The notes beneath the pieces are model-generated. The model was not told the origin of the DNA. It saw nothing but the letters and a program-made list of their open reading frames with translations, and searched no databases. 64,000 bases of DNA. Source: Bacteroides rodentium JCM 16496 (lineage in GTDB: Bacteria > Bacteroidota > Bacteroidia > Bacteroidales > Bacteroidaceae). The stretch is from positions 34,901-98,900 of the forward strand of contig NZ_BAKJ01000013.1 in assembly GCF_000614125.1 (NCBI RefSeq), in the 5' to 3' direction. Below are positions 8,774 to 17,490 of the stretch, piece after piece. Position numbers and translations under genes: made by a program. Every line of letters starts with the position of its first letter. Positions within the stretch are counted from its first letter, which is position 1.

Positions 8774-9811
8774 ATGTTGGCATATACTTATATTGAACAC
8801 GGAAAGTTCGGATTGCTTGAGAAACCGATACCGGTATTGGAAGATGCACGTGATGCTATTGTGCGGGTGACACTGGGTAGCATATGCACCAGTGACTTGC
8901 ATATAAAGCATGGAAGCGTACCGCGTGCCGTACCCGGAATTACGGTAGGACACGAAATGGTGGGCATCGTAGAGCAGGTAGGTGCCGAAGTTGAGTCGGT
9001 AAAGCCCGGCGACCGTGTGACTGTGAATGTGGAGACTTTTTGTGGTAAATGTTTCTTTTGCCGTCACGGATATGTGAACAACTGTACCGGCGCCAATGGC
9101 GGTTGGGCTTTGGGTTGCCGTATCGATGGCGGCCAGGCGGAATATGTACGTGTGCCTTATGCCGACCAGGGACTGAACCGCATTCCCGATACGGTAAGTG
9201 ACGAGCAGGCGCTCTTGGTAGGCGATGTGTTGGCCACCGGCTTCTGGGCCGCCCGTATCTCCGAAATAACCGAGGAAGACACTGTGCTCATCATCGGTGC
9301 CGGGCCGACGGGTATTTGTACCCTGCTTTGTTCCATGCTGAAGAAGCCCCGTCGCATTATTGTCTGCGAGCAGTCGGCCGAAAGAATCCGTTTTGTCCGC
9401 GAGCATTATCCGGAGGTGCTGGTCATTGGGCCGGAAAACTGCAAAGACTTTGTGAGGAAGCATAGCGACCATGGTGGGGCAGATGTCGTACTTGAAGTTG
9501 CCGGCACGGAAGATACTTTCCGCTTGGCATGGGAGTGTGCCCGTCCCAATGCCATCGTCACCATTGTGGCGCTTTATGACCAGCCTCAGTTATTGCCCTT
9601 GCCGGAGATGTATGGCAAGAATCTTGTCTTCAAGACCGATGGGGTGGATGGGTGCGATTGTGCCGAGATACTGTGCCTGATAGCGGCGGGACAGATAGAT
9701 ACCACACCGCTTATCACACATCGTTTCTCGTTGGAGGAAATTGACGAAGCCTACCGTATTTTTGAGAATAGGCTGGAGGGGGTGATAAAGGTGGCGATTG
9801 TGGGTAGATAG
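8774..9811 (+). CDS. Zinc-dependent alcohol dehydrogenase
   Basis: 345 aa medium-chain dehydrogenase/reductase. Catalytic zinc ligands are visible in SICTSDLHIKHG and TVGHEMVG; the structural zinc loop is CGKCFFCRHGYVNNC (four cysteines, near residues 90-105). The Rossmann fold has IIGAGPTGICTL (GxGxxG, near 175). Length is usual for the family. It oxidises or reduces a primary or secondary alcohol with NAD(P); the substrate is not evident. It is followed by a strong terminator and then by the foreign-DNA boundary. Confidence 0.88.
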   Translation: MLAYTYIEHGKFGLLEKPIPVLEDARDAIVRVTLGSICTSDLHIKHGSVPRAVPGITVGHEMVGIVEQVGAEVESVKPGDRVTVNVETFCGKCFFCRHGYVNNCTGANGGWALGCRIDGGQAEYVRVPYADQGLNRIPDTVSDEQALLVGDVLATGFWAARISEITEEDTVLIIGAGPTGICTLLCSMLKKPRRIIVCEQSAERIRFVREHYPEVLVIGPENCKDFVRKHSDHGGADVVLEVAGTEDTFRLAWECARPNAIVTIVALYDQPQLLPLPEMYGKNLVFKTDGVDGCDCAEILCLIAAGQIDTTPLITHRFSLEEIDEAYRIFENRLEGVIKVAIVGR

Positions 9812-9813
9812 GA

Positions 9814-9853
9814 TAGAAAAAGAGGATAGCCGGCTGGCTATCCTCTTTTTCTA
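9814..9853. terminator. Strong terminator, probably bidirectional
   Basis: TAGAAAAAGAGGATAGCC pairs perfectly with GGCTATCCTCTTTTTCTA around a 4-base loop, with A and T tracts on either side. It ends the dehydrogenase transcript and, before the insertion, would also have ended the convergent GGGtGRT gene. Confidence 0.9.
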
Positions 9854-9873
9854 TGTAATTATTTACTTGCTAC

Positions 9874-10050
9874 TTACTTGCTCAAAGCCTGAGCCACGTC
9901 AACCGCACAAGCCACTGTACATCCTACCATCGGGTTGTTACCGATACCCAGGAATCCCATCATTTCCACGTGAGCGGGAACTGATGAAGAACCAGCGAAC
10001 TGGGCGTCTGAGTGCATACGACCCATAGTGTCAGTCATACCATAAGAAGC
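9874..10050 (-). pseudogene. Stranded 3' end of the GGGtGRT-protein gene
   Basis: These 177 bases match 39730-39906, the 3' end of the intact gene, with seven mismatches, each at a synonymous position of the minus-strand reading frame (for example GTTGAC against GTAGAC, both Val-Asp). It includes the stop codon TAA at 9874-9876. Similarity stops abruptly at 10050. This is the host's original 3' end, cut from the rest of the gene when the outer element integrated; it has no start codon. Confidence 0.9.
10043..10050. other. Outer element attachment junction, left
   Basis: TAAGAAGC is the last segment shared by the two copies of the gene end before they diverge into element DNA here and into host coding sequence at the right. 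The exchange point lies in or just before it. The longer shared stretch around it has one mismatch 9 bases from the edge. Confidence 0.65.
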
Positions 10051-10216
10051 AGCGACACAGCATCCCTGTAAGTCTTTGCAAGCTGTTATTAATCAATGCT
10101 ATAATAGCAATGGGTAAACTCCTTGTTAGTAAATAAAAGAACGAATTATCAAAAAGGGCTGCATCATGGGCAAATGCCTATGCGTTACCCTTTAGATGAG
10201 AGTACTCCTAATGGAG

Positions 10217-10835
10217 TTAAGACCGTAATCTAATTTGCGTGTCAATGAAGTATAAATCTCCGTCTATGCCATAAAGCACATTATTGGGAACTGCATCAAA
10301 CACTTCATAATCCGAATTATGGTATTCGTCGTAATAGTCCATTTCAAAGCCTAATGCTTGCATATAAGCAGCTATCTCGTCTTCCGTAGCTTCTCGTTCT
10401 GCTAATATATAAGGTTGTACGAGAACTGCGCAAAATTCCTGCTGACTGTTATAAGCGAAGCCTATCATTTGATAAGGCACATTGCCAAAGAACTTGTTGT
10501 GTGCAGCAATGCGGATGAAGAAGTTCTCTAAATCATCCCCTGCGTACTCAAAGTTGTTTAATTTTACAACAGACACATTACCATCATGGAACACTTCATT
10601 CTCACCACCTCTATCCATATAAGTAATGTTGAGGTGTGATAAGTCAATCCATAGACCATTGTCATTGGCAAACTTTATCAGTTCTTCTGTTTGTCTTCTC
10701 TTATAGCCCTCTGTTGATTCAGCTTCTCCTGCTGCTTCCTTACTTCTTCTGGCGATGCAGGTCGCTTGCTCCAAGAGGCTATTGATTGACGAGTGCGTTC
10801 TATCCATTCTTTGTGAAATTCGTTGATGTATTCCA
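10217..10835 (-). CDS. Kinase-like protein (polyvalent-protein type), frameshifted
   Basis: About 206 aa after repair. The C-terminal frame contains NITYMDRGGENEVFHDGNVSVVKLNN (glycine loop and a possible VxK lysine) and DAVPNNVLYGIDGDLYFID, which resembles the HxD...N and FID segments of protein kinases found in polyvalent proteins of mobile elements; the catalytic Asp position reads DAVPNN. A second frame from the ATG at 10835 encodes MEYINEFHKEWIERTRQSIA and runs to a stop at the junction. One missing base in 10690-10710 joins the two. Activity is uncertain. Confidence 0.55.
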
Positions 10836-11000
10836 TAATTTGTTTGATTATGAGTTTAAGACAAAGGTAATCATTCCTCTTTTAATAGCAATGCTTTGGT
10901 TGTTATATTCTTGCGAATGGGGTGTTGTGGAACATTCTATAAAAGAGAAGCAGCATAAGAGTTCCCTCAAATGCTGCTCTGTCTTAAATTAGTTTGGCAA

Positions 11001-11456
11001 TTAGTCAATTTTCTTGTAAGTGGTTGTTGTAATGTCGTCCAACTCCAAGCTACCATCGTCCAGATTGTCCCAGTCCTCAAAGGCAAGTACCAACTTAGTA
11101 GCTGTAAGTTCATTGATAGTAAGGACATCAGAATAGCCATCACTGTAAGAGAGGGTTAGTTTATTGTCTTTCAAAGACCAGCGACTTGTTTCTGTATATC
11201 CACCTTCAACGCGGCTCTCTATGCAAGTACCATCAGCTTTGAACTCTAATAGGGCATTGGTATATGCTTCATCAGAGGTAACCACTTCTTTGCCATTCTC
11301 CACTTTGTGAATCTTCTCCCAAGTGGACTGCCATTTACCTATAAGGTTGGCTTGTTCAATGATTGTCTGTTCATCTTCATCATCACTACAAGCTGTAAAG
11401 TTTACAGCCAACATGACCATTAACAAGGTCATTCCAATTAATCTAAATGTTCTCAT
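11001..11456 (-). CDS. Lipocalin-like lipoprotein
   Basis: 151 aa. Signal peptide with lipobox FTAC at about residue 23, then acidic linker and a small beta-barrel pattern: LIGKWQSTWEKI, TSRWSLKDNKLTLSY, VLTINELTATKLVL. This resembles lipocalin-like domains of Bacteroidetes lipoproteins. Its ATG overlaps the stop of the upstream PBP-like gene by four bases, so the two lipoproteins are translationally coupled. Ligand unknown. Confidence 0.65.
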   Translation of the reverse strand: MRTFRLIGMTLLMVMLAVNFTACSDDEDEQTIIEQANLIGKWQSTWEKIHKVENGKEVVTSDEAYTNALLEFKADGTCIESRVEGGYTETSRWSLKDNKLTLSYSDGYSDVLTINELTATKLVLAFEDWDNLDDGSLELDDITTTTYKKID

Positions 11457-12529
11457 TTTGAATTAAAATATTTATTGTAAGTAGAAATATATTCTGTAAT
11501 TTGCCTAAACACATCACCTGCCATCAATCCACCACTTGCAGGTAGTCTCTCTTTATGGATGGAAACAATGATAGAATATTGAGGAGCATTGGCAGGAAAG
11601 TAACCACAGAACTCTACAATATAACTTCCATCTTCAAGCTGTATTGTCCCTGTTTCACCTGCAATTTGTACCTTATCAGACTTGGCAGGTTGTCCCAATC
11701 CATCAGTTACCACATATTCCAATGCCTGTTTCAGACTGTCAATGTTGGCTTGACTTGCTATCTGTGGATTGATAACTGTTGTACTGTCTTTGTAAAGTTG
11801 AGGTTGTACCATCTTTCCACTATTAGCAATAGCATTATAAAAGGTTAGTGTTTGTATGGGGGTAATAGTCTGATTATATCCGATGCAGAACCATGCAAAA
11901 GCTGTATCACTCCAACCGCTATCTTTAGGAGTAACAAAGTATGCAGGTTTCAGATTAGCTATTCCTGCGATGCAGTCTGGTTTACCATAACTCATTCTAT
12001 CTATCAGATTGAAGTATGCTTGTGCATCATCTCTAAATGCTTTCTCCATTGTTTTATAAACAGCAATGTTTGAACTTGAAGCTAAACCTTGCTTGATAGA
12101 GATTTCACCATATCCACCTCTATGCCAATTATGGTCTTTCAGTTCTCTGTCTTGTATAGAATAGATTCCATTGCCTACATCTACCATATCAGATAGTTTC
12201 ACCTTTCTTGTTTCCAATGCTGCCAATATGGATATAGGGTGCATCAGTGCTGATTCGTGTGCTTGGGAGAAGTTCTCACAAGGTAGGTAGTTAGCATCAT
12301 CTTTCCTTTCAAGTCCAACCATAGCCTTTATATGTCCTGTCTGAACTTTCATAATGATAACTTGCCCAGATAAGGCATTAAGTTCAGTTAGTTTATTTTC
12401 TAAGATAGAAGTAGCTTTGACTTGTAAAGTACTGTCTATGGTGGTAGAAGTTTGAGTGTCCTTTTGCTTTGTAGAGTTACAAGCTATCATTGTAATCATG
12501 CAACTTAATAATATGCTTATCCGTATCAT
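11453..12529 (-). CDS. FtsI-like lipoprotein with lost transpeptidase motifs
   Basis: 358 aa. Lipobox MIAC near residue 17, then a penicillin-binding transpeptidase fold related to FtsI: VDVGNGIYSIQDRELKDHNWHRGGYG, GLASSSNIAVYKTM, LTFYNAIANSGKMVQPQLY. The active-site SxxK reads SALM, and the KTG triad reads ETG (VQIAGETGTIQL); only the SxN motif (SSN) is kept. The nucleophile's lysine partner and the KTG lysine are both gone, so it should not be a working transpeptidase. It lacks the N-terminal PBP dimerisation domain. Possible beta-lactam or peptidoglycan binding is inference. Confidence 0.7.
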   Translation of the reverse strand: MIRISILLSCMITMIACNSTKQKDTQTSTTIDSTLQVKATSILENKLTELNALSGQVIIMKVQTGHIKAMVGLERKDDANYLPCENFSQAHESALMHPISILAALETRKVKLSDMVDVGNGIYSIQDRELKDHNWHRGGYGEISIKQGLASSSNIAVYKTMEKAFRDDAQAYFNLIDRMSYGKPDCIAGIANLKPAYFVTPKDSGWSDTAFAWFCIGYNQTITPIQTLTFYNAIANSGKMVQPQLYKDSTTVINPQIASQANIDSLKQALEYVVTDGLGQPAKSDKVQIAGETGTIQLEDGSYIVEFCGYFPANAPQYSIIVSIHKERLPASGGLMAGDVFRQITEYISTYNKYFNSK

Positions 12530-12550
12530 TTGAATTAATCTATTTGCGGT

Positions 12551-13165
12551 TTACTTGTACTTATATTGACACAAATGTAAATTCACATAGTTACCATCAT
12601 GGTATTCTTTACATTCTATCCAATTGTTATGACTGTCATATTGGTATTCAAACTCTTTCTTTATTCTCTTTCCGTTCCACCAAGCATCGCATAAGACTAT
12701 ATGCTCTAAATCATTATATTTAATGATAGTCTGTTTCTTTATGCCCTTATCGTCCTCCCAATTAGAAATTATCGTTCTTCCAGCTAATTGCCCTTTATTT
12801 TCTTCTGGTTCAATATAAGGAGCGACATTCTTCGTTGCAGAACCGCTAAACTCTACTTGATTTCTGTATTCTTTAATGTGGGCATATGTAGAATCGAACT
12901 CTCTGACTAATAGTTTAGATAAGTTGTTCCCATAGTAAGATATAGTATCGCACTTTATCATTCTCCCATTAGAAAGAAGAAGCTTATGCTCAAGCTTTAT
13001 GGTTCTTGTTTCCTCCATTGCTTTATTAGAAGAGTACCATTTACTAATTTCTTTTCTACCAATAGTAAATGTCTGTGCAATTAATCCTTGAATAAGTTCT
13101 TTATTGTGCAAACTGTTGAACAATCTACTGATATGTATTGAGTATATGTCTATAATGTCCCACAT
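12551..13165 (-). CDS. Hypothetical protein (204 aa)
   Basis: No family recognised. No signal peptide. The C-terminal part has YQYDSHNNWIECKEYHDGNYV, a motif seen in RHS/YD-like beta-strand proteins, and several aromatic strands before it. It is 21 bases upstream of the PBP-like gene and 6 bases downstream of the next gene, so it is part of the same minus-strand operon. Confidence 0.55.
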   Translation of the reverse strand: MWDIIDIYSIHISRLFNSLHNKELIQGLIAQTFTIGRKEISKWYSSNKAMEETRTIKLEHKLLLSNGRMIKCDTISYYGNNLSKLLVREFDSTYAHIKEYRNQVEFSGSATKNVAPYIEPEENKGQLAGRTIISNWEDDKGIKKQTIIKYNDLEHIVLCDAWWNGKRIKKEFEYQYDSHNNWIECKEYHDGNYVNLHLCQYKYK

Positions 13166-13171
13166 GATAAA

Positions 13172-13582
13172 TTATTCTAATGAAAAACCTCCCAATTGTG
13201 TATAACTCTTTAAACTATATTGAGTCTCTTTTTTAGAGTGCTTCCCACCTACCAAAAGAGTGTCAAATCCCAAAGTCATTAGCTGCCTAATAAAAGGCTT
13301 GTTTGATAATATATATTGAGAAATTTCTCTAATTTCAGAATCTTTTAAATTATTATCGTTCTCTATTGATATTCTAAATCCACTTCTTAAAAAGAATGCA
13401 CTCATTTCATGTGCATAGTTTACATCTCCAATTGTTACAGATACCTTGCAGAATCTATCTAATTCACCACAACAATAGCTATCTTTAAAATTCTGATTCA
13501 TGGTATTTATTAACTTCATCCGTTCCAATGAAGTACCTACTAAAGAATTGAGTAAGTTTTTAAAGAAATCGACAATGTTCAT
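13172..13582 (-). CDS. Hypothetical protein (136 aa)
   Basis: Starts MNIVDFFKNLLNSLVGTSLERMKL; no signal peptide or membrane segment, no recognised domain. One base separates it from the J-domain gene upstream. Cytoplasmic location likely. Confidence 0.55.
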   Translation of the reverse strand: MNIVDFFKNLLNSLVGTSLERMKLINTMNQNFKDSYCCGELDRFCKVSVTIGDVNYAHEMSAFFLRSGFRISIENDNNLKDSEIREISQYILSNKPFIRQLMTLGFDTLLVGGKHSKKETQYSLKSYTQLGGFSLE

Positions 13583-13583
13583 A

Positions 13584-13829
13584 TTAAGCTAATTTATCAT
13601 TTACTATATCCTTAATCTTTAAGAGTTCTCTGTAATTGAATCTGTTGTTGTTAATCATAGCTGTTAGCTCCTCTGCTACATCTTTATTGTTGGGATGCTT
13701 ATCTGGGTGAGCTTGTTTGATAAGCTCTTTATATAGCTGTTTTGCTTTAGCTATGCTCTCAACAACATTGTATGCTTCATCATCTGTTGAATGATTCTTG
13801 GAACAGAATAATCTGGTAAACATATTCAT
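13584..13829 (-). CDS. Small J-domain-like protein
   Basis: 81 aa from MNMFTRLFCSKNHS; an in-frame ATG at 13862 is also possible. AKQLYKELIKQAHPDKHPNNKDVAEELTAMINNNRFNY carries the HPD motif and the helix II/III spacing of DnaJ-type J-domains, which stimulate Hsp70 ATPase. No zinc finger or substrate domain is attached. On a mobile element it may redirect host DnaK (inference). Confidence 0.6.
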   Translation of the reverse strand: MNMFTRLFCSKNHSTDDEAYNVVESIAKAKQLYKELIKQAHPDKHPNNKDVAEELTAMINNNRFNYRELLKIKDIVNDKLA

Positions 13830-13846
13830 AGTATGTCTTTTAATTG

Positions 13847-13951
13847 TTAGGAGAATAGCCATGCAGCTATTCCAATTACTACCAGAACTATAAGGATAAC
13901 AAAAAACTCTGATAATTTAGGGTCTTCCCCATTATATTGCATTTTAGTCAT
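13847..13951 (-). CDS. Small single-span membrane protein (34 aa)
   Basis: MTKMQYNGEDPKLSEFFVIL followed by a hydrophobic run ending in WLFS, one clear membrane helix at residues 16-33. It lies just before the J-domain gene and overlaps its alternative start. Start and reality are uncertain. Confidence 0.35.
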   Translation of the reverse strand: MTKMQYNGEDPKLSEFFVILIVLVVIGIAAWLFS

Positions 13952-14029
13952 AATTAGGATATTTACGCTCACCTGCTTCCTATGATGAATTATAAATAAA
14001 AAAGGTGTGGAAGCTATATTTGTCTTATC

Positions 14030-14192
14030 CTGTTTCTTGGGCTTCTCGCATTGCCTTTTGGTACGGATAAAACAATAGCCCCACACCAAAAGGTATATAG
14101 TTCACCTAAGCGATGAATATATATCAAATGTGTGGGTGCTATTGCTATCATCTTCGTACCGTTTTTAAATTTTGCGAGAATCTAAGAAACAG
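14030..14192. repeat. Long imperfect palindrome in gene-free DNA
   Basis: Nested arm pairs share one centre near 14111: CTGTTTCTT/AAGAAACAG (14030, 14184), TTCTCGCA/TGCGAGAA (14043, 14173), GGTACG/CGTACC (14060, 14155), AATAGC/GCTATT (14074, 14138) and CCCACAC/GTGTGGG (14080, 14130). Such a layout can be an origin of transfer, a replication or recombination site, or a structured RNA. The rest of 14090-14539 shows no gene that I can support. Confidence 0.55.
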
Positions 14193-14539
14193 AAGATAAT
14201 TTCAATAACACCTTTCGTTAAATATGTCCTTCCAACTCCCTATCTCATTAGTTCATTGGAATTGGTGCAAAGATAATGAAAGGTTCTAAATTAATAGGTA
14301 TGAAGTGTGGATTAATAGTAAATTCTATGCTCTCAAACATAGTCTGAATGGGATATTTAATAAGAGTTGAGATAGTTATAAACTCTGTAAACTTATGGAA
14401 TTGACTTACTTCTATAAGACTGAAATGCCAAACTGCCAAGATTGGACTTTAAATGTATCTAAGCTCAATATTTTATAGATTTGGGACAGAACCATTCAGA
14501 CCACTATAAAGATGTATCTTAATAATCCTGTCCCAATTA

Positions 14540-15127
14540 TTAGAAGCTCAAACAGTCATAAGTCTGTAAGATTTCTTCCTGCCTTAACCCCAAGTATCTT
14601 TTAGTAATGGCAACAGAACTATGGTTGAACAGTTCCATCAGCTTTACTAAAGCAAGTTCAGCATTATCGCTGTTCATATTATAGACCTGTCTACCAAAAG
14701 TCTTTCTAAGAGAATGGCAGCTAAAGTTCTTAATCTTTAGCCTGTACTTCTTCTTCACCTCTTTAAGAATGATATTGATTCTCTGAATCGTGAAGATAGT
14801 GCCTTTCTGACTGATAAGGATTGGCGCATTGATTCCAACTGGATTTATATGCTCGTAGCACTCTTTAATATGATGTTGTAATTGTGGGTTTAGTCTGATA
14901 GTCCTTACCTTGCCTGTCTTTTGCTCAATTACTGTAAACTCGTCAGTACCTAATATCTGCTTCCACCTTAGAGATAGAATATCAGATATTCTTAATCCTG
15001 TGAAGCATCCCAAAGCTATAAGAAGTGAGATTTTATAATTCTCGTCTTTGGCTAACTTTCTAATGAGGTTCATAGCATCAGACCATATAAGATAGTCTGC
15101 CGTTGTGCTTGAATATTTAAGTGACAT
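14540..15127 (-). CDS. Small tyrosine recombinase, catalytic domain only
   Basis: 195 aa, against about 400 for the other integrases here. All catalytic residues are visible: CFTGLRISDIL (Arg), SCHSLRKTFGRQ (His-x-x-Arg), FNHSS (His) and KRYLGL (Tyr nucleophile). The arm-binding and core-binding N-terminal domains are absent. It is not next to either end of the element. Direct repeats lie just upstream (15155-15235). Confidence 0.75.
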   Translation of the reverse strand: MSLKYSSTTADYLIWSDAMNLIRKLAKDENYKISLLIALGCFTGLRISDILSLRWKQILGTDEFTVIEQKTGKVRTIRLNPQLQHHIKECYEHINPVGINAPILISQKGTIFTIQRINIILKEVKKKYRLKIKNFSCHSLRKTFGRQVYNMNSDNAELALVKLMELFNHSSVAITKRYLGLRQEEILQTYDCLSF

Positions 15128-15154
15128 AATGTTCTGTTTTATAATAAAACGAAT

Positions 15155-15235
15155 AGAAGTGAATATTAATTCTGAGTTGGATTTACTAACTCACTGATTA
15201 CTAAAGGAACATTCACTAATAGCAGAAGTGAATAT
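15155..15235. repeat. Direct repeat AGAAGTGAATAT with inverted partner
   Basis: AGAAGTGAATAT occurs at 15155-15166 and 15224-15235; ATTCACT, its partial complement, lies between at 15211. Located directly upstream of the small recombinase gene; may be its operator or recombination site. Confidence 0.4.
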
Positions 15236-15277
15236 GATAAGGACACCCAACTTAAAAATTGAGTGCCCTCTACCTTA

Positions 15278-15724
15278 TTATAATTCTCCCTTGTCAGCAA
15301 AACTGTAATATCCTGTATCTGTTAATATGAGGTGGTCTAAAACTGTAATTCTCATTAGTCTTGCAGCTTCTTTGACCTGCTTAGTAATCTCCATATCCTG
15401 CCTGCTTGGTTTCAGATTACCGCTTGGGTGATTATGTGCAAGAATGATAGCTACTGAATTGGTGAGCAATGCGGCTTGCAGAATAACTCTTACATCAGCA
15501 CAAGTTTCAGTAATTCCTCCCTCTGATATGAGAGTGTAGCCTAAAACTTGGCTGGCTTGGTTTAGGAACAGAACTTTGAAGTATTCTTTGTAACAGATAG
15601 TTCCCTCCTTATATGTAGGAAGTAAATATTTATATGCGTCCTCAGAACTGCCTACCTTATATATATTCTTGAATTTTGGTTTGTAGGACAGTTCCACTTC
15701 TCCAACAGTATAATCTATATCCAT
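15278..15724 (-). CDS. RadC-family JAB-domain protein
   Basis: 148 aa. The JAMM metal-binding motif is intact (AIILAHNHPSGNLKPSRQD, near residues 95-112), preceded by an EYFKVLFLNQ strand and followed by ITVLDHLILTDTGYYSFAD. It corresponds to the C-terminal domain of RadC and lacks the helix-hairpin-helix half, as is usual for copies on Bacteroides mobile elements. Role unknown; radiation repair is not established for the family. Confidence 0.8.
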   Translation of the reverse strand: MDIDYTVGEVELSYKPKFKNIYKVGSSEDAYKYLLPTYKEGTICYKEYFKVLFLNQASQVLGYTLISEGGITETCADVRVILQAALLTNSVAIILAHNHPSGNLKPSRQDMEITKQVKEAARLMRITVLDHLILTDTGYYSFADKGEL

Positions 15725-15735
15725 AATATCAAGTA

Positions 15736-16011
15736 TTAAAATGGTTTATCGCCATATTCATAAACAAGAATTGAATTGCATACTCTATCGTAGAATGAGA
15801 ATCCACAGCAAGTATGAAAATAGCTCTCATAAACTGCTGCATACTCTCCATGCTGCCTACTGTTCCTATCCAAAAATGAATCAAACTTGTGCAGCCAATA
15901 TTTAAGTGCTTGCAAGTGTTTGATGTATTGCAGATTGTTCTCACAGTAGCATAATTTCTCTTGTAAAGAAGTGATATGATTGATAGCATTTTCAATTTTA
16001 GATTTATCCAT
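15736..16011 (-). CDS. Hypothetical protein (91 aa)
   Basis: Starts MDKSKIENAINHITSLQEKL, an N-terminal coiled coil, then aromatic- and Cys-rich C-terminus (YFHTCCGFSFYDRVCNSI). A longer frame begins at 16053, but the later ATG gives a more natural start. No family recognised. Confidence 0.5.
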   Translation of the reverse strand: MDKSKIENAINHITSLQEKLCYCENNLQYIKHLQALKYWLHKFDSFLDRNSRQHGEYAAVYESYFHTCCGFSFYDRVCNSILVYEYGDKPF

Positions 16012-16043
16012 AATGTCATAGAATTTGTAAAGTGTATAAATAG

Positions 16044-16075
16044 AAAAGGACACCTAACAAAATAGCTGTCCTTTT
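16044..16075 (-). terminator. Hairpin after the 90-aa gene
   Basis: AAAAGGACA pairs with TGTCCTTTT around a 14-base loop, A/T tracts on both sides. Similar but weaker hairpins occur after other genes of this cluster. Confidence 0.5.
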
Positions 16076-16095
16076 GAATATTACCGTCTGTCCTC

Positions 16096-16368
16096 TTAGA
16101 TAAAAGGCAGATATGTATCATCCAATGCACCACTGTCAATAATATTTTTGCATAATTCATGTGATGCTTGATTTCTGAGGTCTGTGCCATAATTATCATC
16201 GCCTACCATTTTAATGATTGCAACAATGGTTCTCATCAACTCTTGTTGTAGGGTGCGGTGATAGTGACTTACACCTTCAGCAAATCTTTTTGGATTCCAA
16301 CTCATATCATTAAGCGCACGTTCTAATTCTTGTGCAGCTTTGTATTCACGAGAATTTTGTAATTCCAT
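16096..16368 (-). CDS. Hypothetical protein (90 aa)
   Basis: MELQNSREYKAAQELERALN opening, mostly helical, no signal peptide or domain recognised. Part of the minus-strand cluster downstream of the DUF3871 gene, with a hairpin terminator behind it. Confidence 0.5.
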   Translation of the reverse strand: MELQNSREYKAAQELERALNDMSWNPKRFAEGVSHYHRTLQQELMRTIVAIIKMVGDDNYGTDLRNQASHELCKNIIDSGALDDTYLPFI

Positions 16369-16455
16369 AATTTATGTAGTTTTAAATAGTTCATAAAATA
16401 AAGAAAGGACAACTAACTGAATAGCTGCCCTTTCCTCTGTCAATCAACAATCCAC

Positions 16456-17475
16456 TCAGCCCAAGAACCAAGCGTATTCACTATCTCCTAATTTGGCACG
16501 TTGGATGCCTTGTACGAACTCTGTGCAGTTAAGATTCCTCTCCAAGAAGTTATCTATGTAACTTGACTTTACAGAACCATTGAGCAGGTTTAAGAGCTGC
16601 CAGCCTGTAATGCTGTCCCCTGTACTCTTGAAATTCACATCAGAAACGAATGCTCTGCAAGCCGCATTAATTTGACTGTCTCCCAACAATAGACGAGGTA
16701 AGCGTTTCTGTTGGTTGGGTGTAAGAGCTTGATATAATCTCATCCTGCCTATTATCTGGCAGAACTCACTCGTTGAGATTGACATCTGCCCAAGTGTCCT
16801 TAACAGATGCAGGTCTTTGGATGGGTTGTAAGCATGGAACAGATTCAATGCTGCTGCATATAGTTCCTGTACGCTTAGGACTTCTATCTTATCCTGCAAG
16901 CCGTCAGTAGTAAGCATTAAATTTGAGCACACACGATTACGAAATCCTATGAAGATTTTAAACTTCTCAACAGATTTCTTACTGTATAGGTTAATCTCGT
17001 TATATGCTCTCACTCCACCAATGGATAACGCTAAACGATTACCGTATTCATCATGTACAATGGATGGAATTTCAAAACAGAAACACATTCTCTGATAGAA
17101 CAAAGTCTTCTCTTCATCTGTCAGTTCAGATGCTTTCTTACCTAATGCACTTGGTATTCTGCCATTGATAGGGTGTGAGATTCTAATCTCTGGCATATCA
17201 AACTGTTCTCCATGAAAGTAATCCTTAGCTGCATCCACTACTGCACCTATAAAGGATTGGTGGCTTATGGTTTCCTCCATTGATGCAAAACTTGGAATGA
17301 TGCAGTCTTGCTGTAAGTGCTGTAAGGTTACTTCCTGCGTGTTGGCTTCAATGAAATGGTTTACTCTCTTGGGTGCTGTTACTTCTTCCACAATGATTGC
17401 TTCTTCTGCAAACTCACCCATGTTTAATGATTCTCTACGCTGTGCCATAGCTGGCATAATTACTAAATCTCTCAT
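16456..17475 (-). CDS. DUF3871 family protein
   Basis: 339 aa. Characteristic segments are ISHPINGRIPSALGK, FYQRMCFCFEIPSI, NRLALSIGGVRAYNEINLYSKKS and KIFIGFRNRVCSNLMLTTDGL. The family is found on Bacteroidetes mobile elements and has no known function; it lacks a signal peptide. It is the first gene behind its own promoter at 17523-17530. Confidence 0.75.
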   Translation of the reverse strand: MRDLVIMPAMAQRRESLNMGEFAEEAIIVEEVTAPKRVNHFIEANTQEVTLQHLQQDCIIPSFASMEETISHQSFIGAVVDAAKDYFHGEQFDMPEIRISHPINGRIPSALGKKASELTDEEKTLFYQRMCFCFEIPSIVHDEYGNRLALSIGGVRAYNEINLYSKKSVEKFKIFIGFRNRVCSNLMLTTDGLQDKIEVLSVQELYAAALNLFHAYNPSKDLHLLRTLGQMSISTSEFCQIIGRMRLYQALTPNQQKRLPRLLLGDSQINAACRAFVSDVNFKSTGDSITGWQLLNLLNGSVKSSYIDNFLERNLNCTEFVQGIQRAKLGDSEYAWFLG

Positions 17476-17490
17476 AATGAAATTGAATTA

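Noticed and set aside
8447..9472. 341-codon minus-strand frame opposite the alcohol dehydrogenase
   Set aside because: Antisense of a strongly conserved gene; no start signal or motif.
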